DNA from: Chloroflexota bacterium
GTDB taxonomy: Bacteria > Chloroflexota > Dehalococcoidia > Plut-88900
Reading direction: 5' to 3'
Length of the DNA stretch: 9,647 nucleotides
NCBI GenBank assembly: GCA_022572865.1
Contig: JACZVB010000026.1
Location: forward strand, 1-9,647
Below the pieces are notes generated by a model, which had not been told where the DNA came from, did no database searches, and saw only the letters and a list, made by a program, of their open reading frames with translations. Below, piece by piece: positions 5,964 to 9,647 of the stretch. The translations under genes and the position numbers were made by a program. Each line of letters starts with the position of its first letter. Position 1 is the stretch's first letter.

Positions 5964-7016
5964 TCAGCCATCCTTCTCGGCCAGCATCATGAAGCGGGTG
6001 GCCAGGGGCTGGTCGGCCACCCGAACGTTACGAAATCCGGCCTCCACCAGCAGGTCCCGCAGCTGCCCCTGGGTTATCATCCCGCAACCTACCAGGGCCT
6101 CGTGGAGCTGCACCCCGGCCATCATCTGATACACGGGGTTGTCCCGGTAGCTGGCCGTCGAGTCGGGATAGGGCAGCTCCGATACCACCAGGACGCCTCC
6201 TATTCTCAGGGCGCGCAGGGCCTTGCTCAGGACGTTCAGGTAGTCCTGAGGCCCGCCGACTTCGTGGAGGGTCACGTTCATGGTCACCAGGTCGAAGGCG
6301 TTGTCATAGTCCATCGAGTTGGCGTCGGCGTTGCGGACCTGGACCCTGCCGGCCAGGCCCGCTTCCAGGACGGCGGCCCGGGCCAGGTCCACACTGGCGT
6401 CATCGTTCTCCAGGCCGACCACTCGAGAGGCGGGGAATCGGGTGGCGTAATGGACTATGGCAAAACCCGCCCCGGCCCCGATGTCGAGAATGGCCCCACC
6501 TTTCTTCAACCGGGCAAGGGTACCCGGGGCCTGGGGCAGGACGTGGTCTGATATGACGGTGCAGTCTGGTTTGGTCATGTTTTTCAGGGCCTCCAGCAGC
6601 CAGGGGTCGTGGTCGCTGCGAGGCCAGGTCTCGCCCGTCGGCAGGTATTTTGGAAAGGCCTGGAAGTCCTGGTAAAGGGCCGCGTTGAACTGTATGCGCC
6701 CGCCGAGGAACTGGGTATCCTCCTCGTTCAGTAGCAGGGACTGCATGTGGGGGGCCAGGCGGTAGCCCTTGGCCCGGTCCCAGTCCAGGAACTGGAAGGC
6801 GTAGGCCCCCCGGCACCAGACTCCGGTGTAGCGGGCATCGAAGCTGAGCCTACGGGCCAGGGGCCCTTCATGGATGCCCGAAGCCCCCGCCTCGACGATA
6901 GCCTGGAAAAGCCCGGTTTTCACCCCGATATCCGCTATCCACGTGGCCTGGTACCCCAGGATGTAATCAATTAGCTTCTGCCATTGTGACTGCTTGGTCG
7001 GGCCGTCATCAGCCAT
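5964..7016 (-). CDS. SAM-dependent class I methyltransferase with N-terminal winged-helix-like domain
   Basis: A protein of 350 residues; ATG 7016 is preceded by GGGAGG 5 nt away. The first 95 or so residues (GYQATWIADIGVKTGLFQAI at 21-40, then an RRLSFDARYTGVW stretch) resemble the dimerisation/winged-helix module of small-molecule O-methyltransferases and Rv2258c-like proteins. The Rossmann domain follows: motif I LDIGAGAGF (177-185), the acidic end of strand 2 in VGLEND (Glu203), NADANSMDY (229-237), FDLVTMNVTLHEV (241-253) at motif IV, and LRIGGVLVVSELP (270-282). A polar small-molecule acceptor is likely but cannot be named. HEV at 251-253 is at the usual post-motif IV site in this fold. 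The gene is divergent from the hydantoinase fusion with 154 bases between starts, so shared control is possible. It has no membrane segment. Confidence 0.85.
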   Translation of the reverse strand: MADDGPTKQSQWQKLIDYILGYQATWIADIGVKTGLFQAIVEAGASGIHEGPLARRLSFDARYTGVWCRGAYAFQFLDWDRAKGYRLAPHMQSLLLNEEDTQFLGGRIQFNAALYQDFQAFPKYLPTGETWPRSDHDPWLLEALKNMTKPDCTVISDHVLPQAPGTLARLKKGGAILDIGAGAGFAIVHYATRFPASRVVGLENDDASVDLARAAVLEAGLAGRVQVRNADANSMDYDNAFDLVTMNVTLHEVGGPQDYLNVLSKALRALRIGGVLVVSELPYPDSTASYRDNPVYQMMAGVQLHEALVGCGMITQGQLRDLLVEAGFRNVRVADQPLATRFMMLAEKDG

Positions 7017-7021
7017 GTTTT

Positions 7022-7027
7022 CCTCCC
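7022..7027 (-). promoter_or_regulatory. Shine-Dalgarno site of the methyltransferase gene
   Basis: On the minus strand GGGAGG lies 5 nt before ATG 7016. It supports this start. Confidence 0.6.
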
Positions 7028-7105
7028 GCGCGACCGAAGTTCTTCTGTGGCCGCAGGATACCCGAAGATACCAGTGGAGTACCCTGCCTTTTCTGTATTG
7101 AACGA

Positions 7106-7134
7106 TTGAAGTAATCCGGCGGAAGGGTAATAAT
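7106..7134 (+). promoter_or_regulatory. Candidate promoter for the hydantoinase fusion gene
   Basis: TTGAAG (7106-7111, four of six) and AATAAT (7129-7134, five of six) are 17 nt apart within an AT-rich island in otherwise GC-rich DNA. The start of transcription would fall near 7141, about 30 nt before ATG 7171. The -35 overlaps a direct repeat of ATTGAA (7097-7102 and 7105-7110), a possible regulator site. The gene has only a weak, distant GAAGGGA (7149-7155, 15 nt from the ATG) as a ribosome binding site. Confidence 0.45.
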
Positions 7135-7170
7135 AACTCGAAACATTAGAAGGGATACAAAGATAGACCA

Positions 7171-9647
7171 ATGTTCAAGATCGGTATAGATGTTGGAGGG
7201 ACCTTCACCGACTTCGTGGTGGCCAGAGACGGGGAGTCGCCCCGGTTCTTCAAGACGGCCTCCACTCCTCAGGACCCCTCTGAAGGGGTGATGACGGGGC
7301 TAGAAGAGGTGGCTAAAGACTTCGGCATCGGCCCCGACACCCTTCTGGCCGATGCATCCCTCATCATCCACGGTACTACCGTGGCCACCAACGCTCTGGT
7401 GGAACGGAAGGGAGCCAGAGTGGGCCTGATCACAACGGAAGGGTTCCGAGACCTGCTGGAGATGCGGGAAGGGATGAAGGAGGACCGCTACAACCTGCGA
7501 ATGAAGCCGATGGAGCCCCTGGTGCCCCGGTACCTGCGTATGGAAGTGCCGGAGAGGGTGCGCGCCAGCGGCAGGGTTGAAACTCCGCTAGATGAAGAAG
7601 CCCTTGACCGGGCGTTGGACCAACTGGAGGCCGAGGGAGTGGAGGCCCTGGCCGTCTGCTTTCTTTTCTCCTACCTGAATCCGGACCATGAGATGCGCGC
7701 CGCCGAGAAGATTGCGAAGAGATTCCCCGGCATGTATGCGTCAATTTCCAGCCAGGTGATCCCCCAGATCAAAGAGTTCGACCGGTTGAGCACCACCGTG
7801 GTCAACTCATACGTGGGCCCCGTGTTCGGGAAATATCTTGCCAACCTGAAAGAGCGGCTGTCGTCGTTCCAGCAGGCCCGGGACGTGCTCATCATGCAGT
7901 CCAACGGCGGCGTGGCCCCCATAGATGATTCCAGCCGGATGGCCGTGCGGGCAATACTGTCCGGTCCGGCAGGCGGTGTAAACGGAGCCGCCGCCTACGG
8001 CCAAATGCTGGACCAGCCCAACATCATCGCCTTTGACATGGGCGGCACCAGCACCGACATATCGTTGATCCAAAACGGCGTTCCCCACGTGACCACGGAA
8101 AAGTTCGAGGCCGGATGGAAGATAGCCGTTCCCATGATCGACATCCACACCATGGGCGCCGGGGGCGGCAGCATCGCCTCGGTGGGCCCCGGCGGCATAC
8201 TCCGCGTCGGCCCCGAAAGCGCCGGAGCCGATCCCGGACCCGCATGTTACGGCAAGGGCGGCACCCTTCCCACGGTGACCGACGCCAACCTGGTCCTGGG
8301 CTATCTGGACCCCGGCAATTTCCTGGGAGGAGAGGCCAAGCTCGACCCGCAGCTTTCGGAAGGCGCCCTGGACGAGCATGTGGCTGAACCCCTGGGCCTT
8401 TCGACCGTCGAAGCCGCCCACGGCGTGTCGCGGGTGGTGTCCGCGGCCATCGCCGAGGGAATCCGCCTGATGTCGGTGCAACGGGGCGTCGACCCTCGCC
8501 ATTTCTCCCTGCTGGCCTTCGGCGGAGCGGCCGGCCTCCAGGCGGCGGAGGTGGCCCGGCAGTTGGAGGTGGAGAAGGTGTACATCCCGGCGGCGGCCCC
8601 GGTCCTGTCCGCCTACGGCATGCTCACCACCGACCTGAAGTACGACTTTTCCCGGTCCTATCCCGCCAGCCTGAACGCCATCGACCTGGACGCCGTCCGT
8701 TCCATCACCGCCGAACTGGAGGCCCAGGGCAGGGCCAAGCTGGAGGCCCAGGGGATTGCCGGCGAGAACGTCGAGGTCACCCGTTCGGCCGACATGCGGT
8801 ACCTGGACCAGGTCTACGATGTCAACGTTGCGGCCCCGTCCTTAGATCAGAACGATGGCCTGGTGCTGGAGCAATGGGCGTCGAACTTCCACCGGCGGTA
8901 CCGGGAATTGTTCTCCTACCAACAATCAGAGCAGGAAATCAGGCTGATCACGCTGCGAGTCAACGTAGTGGGTAAGCTGGCCAAGACCGGGCTGCCCAGG
9001 CGTACCACAAGTGGCGCGGTAACGCAGGCACAAAAGGGGCTTCGCCAGATTTACCTGGGTGGGTGGCAAGAAGCGCCCGTCTTCGCTATGGACAAATTGC
9101 CCGCCGGTGCTCGGGTGCCGGGACCGGCCATTTTGGAGTCGGACTTCACCACCGTTCTATTGGGCGCCCAGGACGTGGCCATTGTAGACCCCTACGGCGG
9201 GATCGAACTCTTGGTGTCCGCTTTAGATGACGGCCCAAACCGCTCTGCCGGACCTGAACAAGAAACGCTGGACCCGGTGACCCTGGCGGTCATCGAGCAC
9301 CGGCTGGAGTCCATCGCCCTGGAAATGACCGAGGTCATGCTGCGGACCTCCATGTCCCAGATACTCAACACCAGCCACGACTTCTCCACCGCCATCCTGG
9401 ACGCCGAATCCCAACTGGTGGCCCAGGGCGAGGGGATTCCCGTCCACATCAGCGCCCTGCCCATCGCCGGAGCGGCCGTGCGGGACTACTTCGGCGACGA
9501 CATCTCGGATGGGGACCTGTTCCTGCTCAACGACCCGTATTTCGGCGGCAGCCACCTGCCGGACATCACCGTCATCCGGCCCATATTCCATGAAGGGCGG
9601 CCTCTTTTCTACGCGGTAAACCGTGCCCATCACAGCGACATTGGCGG
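7171..9647 (+). CDS. HyuA-HyuB fusion: ATP-dependent hydantoinase/5-oxoprolinase-like, 3' end cut
   Basis: Open from ATG 7171 to the window edge without a stop: 825 codons plus two bases. The HyuA part covers about residues 1-685: GIDVGGTFTDF (5-15), the phosphate-binding loop of the ASKHA fold; IHGTTVATNALVERKGA (66-82); MQSNGG (242-247); LSGPAGGV (263-270); FDMGGTSTD (288-296), the second phosphate loop; GAGGGSI (329-335); ADPGPACYG (353-361). After a polar linker (about 683-700) the HyuB part begins at LDPVTLAVIEHRLESIALEM (700-719), with HDFSTAI, LNDPYFGGSHLPDIT and NRAHHSDIG (817-825). Family members open lactam or hydantoin rings with ATP: 5-oxoprolinase, N-methylhydantoinase and, more distantly, acetone carboxylase. 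In most bacteria the two parts are separate genes; fusion is the eukaryotic 5-oxoprolinase arrangement and also occurs in some bacteria. The substrate cannot be decided here. Confidence 0.9.
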   Translation, partial: MFKIGIDVGGTFTDFVVARDGESPRFFKTASTPQDPSEGVMTGLEEVAKDFGIGPDTLLADASLIIHGTTVATNALVERKGARVGLITTEGFRDLLEMREGMKEDRYNLRMKPMEPLVPRYLRMEVPERVRASGRVETPLDEEALDRALDQLEAEGVEALAVCFLFSYLNPDHEMRAAEKIAKRFPGMYASISSQVIPQIKEFDRLSTTVVNSYVGPVFGKYLANLKERLSSFQQARDVLIMQSNGGVAPIDDSSRMAVRAILSGPAGGVNGAAAYGQMLDQPNIIAFDMGGTSTDISLIQNGVPHVTTEKFEAGWKIAVPMIDIHTMGAGGGSIASVGPGGILRVGPESAGADPGPACYGKGGTLPTVTDANLVLGYLDPGNFLGGEAKLDPQLSEGALDEHVAEPLGLSTVEAAHGVSRVVSAAIAEGIRLMSVQRGVDPRHFSLLAFGGAAGLQAAEVARQLEVEKVYIPAAAPVLSAYGMLTTDLKYDFSRSYPASLNAIDLDAVRSITAELEAQGRAKLEAQGIAGENVEVTRSADMRYLDQVYDVNVAAPSLDQNDGLVLEQWASNFHRRYRELFSYQQSEQEIRLITLRVNVVGKLAKTGLPRRTTSGAVTQAQKGLRQIYLGGWQEAPVFAMDKLPAGARVPGPAILESDFTTVLLGAQDVAIVDPYGGIELLVSALDDGPNRSAGPEQETLDPVTLAVIEHRLESIALEMTEVMLRTSMSQILNTSHDFSTAILDAESQLVAQGEGIPVHISALPIAGAAVRDYFGDDISDGDLFLLNDPYFGGSHLPDITVIRPIFHEGRPLFYAVNRAHHSDIG

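Overview
The window is GC-rich, dense bacterial DNA with six protein genes. Two of them are cut by the window edges. I see no rRNA, tRNA, insertion sequence, phage gene or CRISPR array. The mix of families (a VOC protein ending in a HPMY...LVNR-type tail, creatinase-like M24, ArgE/DapE-like M20 pairs, a HyuA/HyuB fusion) reminds me of Chloroflexota of the SAR202/Dehalococcoidia type. That is an impression from gene content, not a demonstrated placement.

Layout. 2-304 (+): C-terminal end of a VOC/glyoxalase-fold protein. 305-689: gene-free stretch between convergent genes, holding one small hairpin and then three back-to-back perfect stem-loops (431-528). 1853-690 (-): M24-family hydrolase of the metal-free creatinase/ectoine-hydrolase type. 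1854-2096: divergent promoter region. 2097-3338 and 3643-4902 (+): two diverged M20-family amidohydrolases, separated by a 304-base gap that looks like a promoter plus a structured leader. 4962-5897 (+): homocysteine S-methyltransferase-like protein, 59 bases behind the second M20 gene and probably co-transcribed with it. 7016-5964 (-): SAM-dependent methyltransferase with an N-terminal winged-helix-like domain, convergent with the preceding gene. 7017-7170: second divergent promoter region. 7171-end (+): a HyuA (ATP-dependent hydantoinase/5-oxoprolinase) domain fused in frame to a HyuB domain, still open at the window edge.

How the genes may work together. All the hydrolases attack C-N bonds in small molecules: M24 creatinase-like, two M20 amidohydrolases, and ATP-dependent lactam/hydantoin opening by HyuA-HyuB. 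The methyltransferases handle methyl groups. A catabolic locus for an N-methylated or cyclic amide compound (creatinine-, N-methylhydantoin-, ectoine- or betaine-like) is a reasonable inference, but the substrate cannot be read from the sequence.

The most striking observation is that four enzymes depart from the canonical metal ligands of their families. The M24 protein has replaced all five metal ligands but kept the creatinase-type catalytic His. Both M20 proteins have Asn for the bridging Asp and lack the second-site Glu. The methyltransferase-like protein appears to have His for the first zinc Cys.
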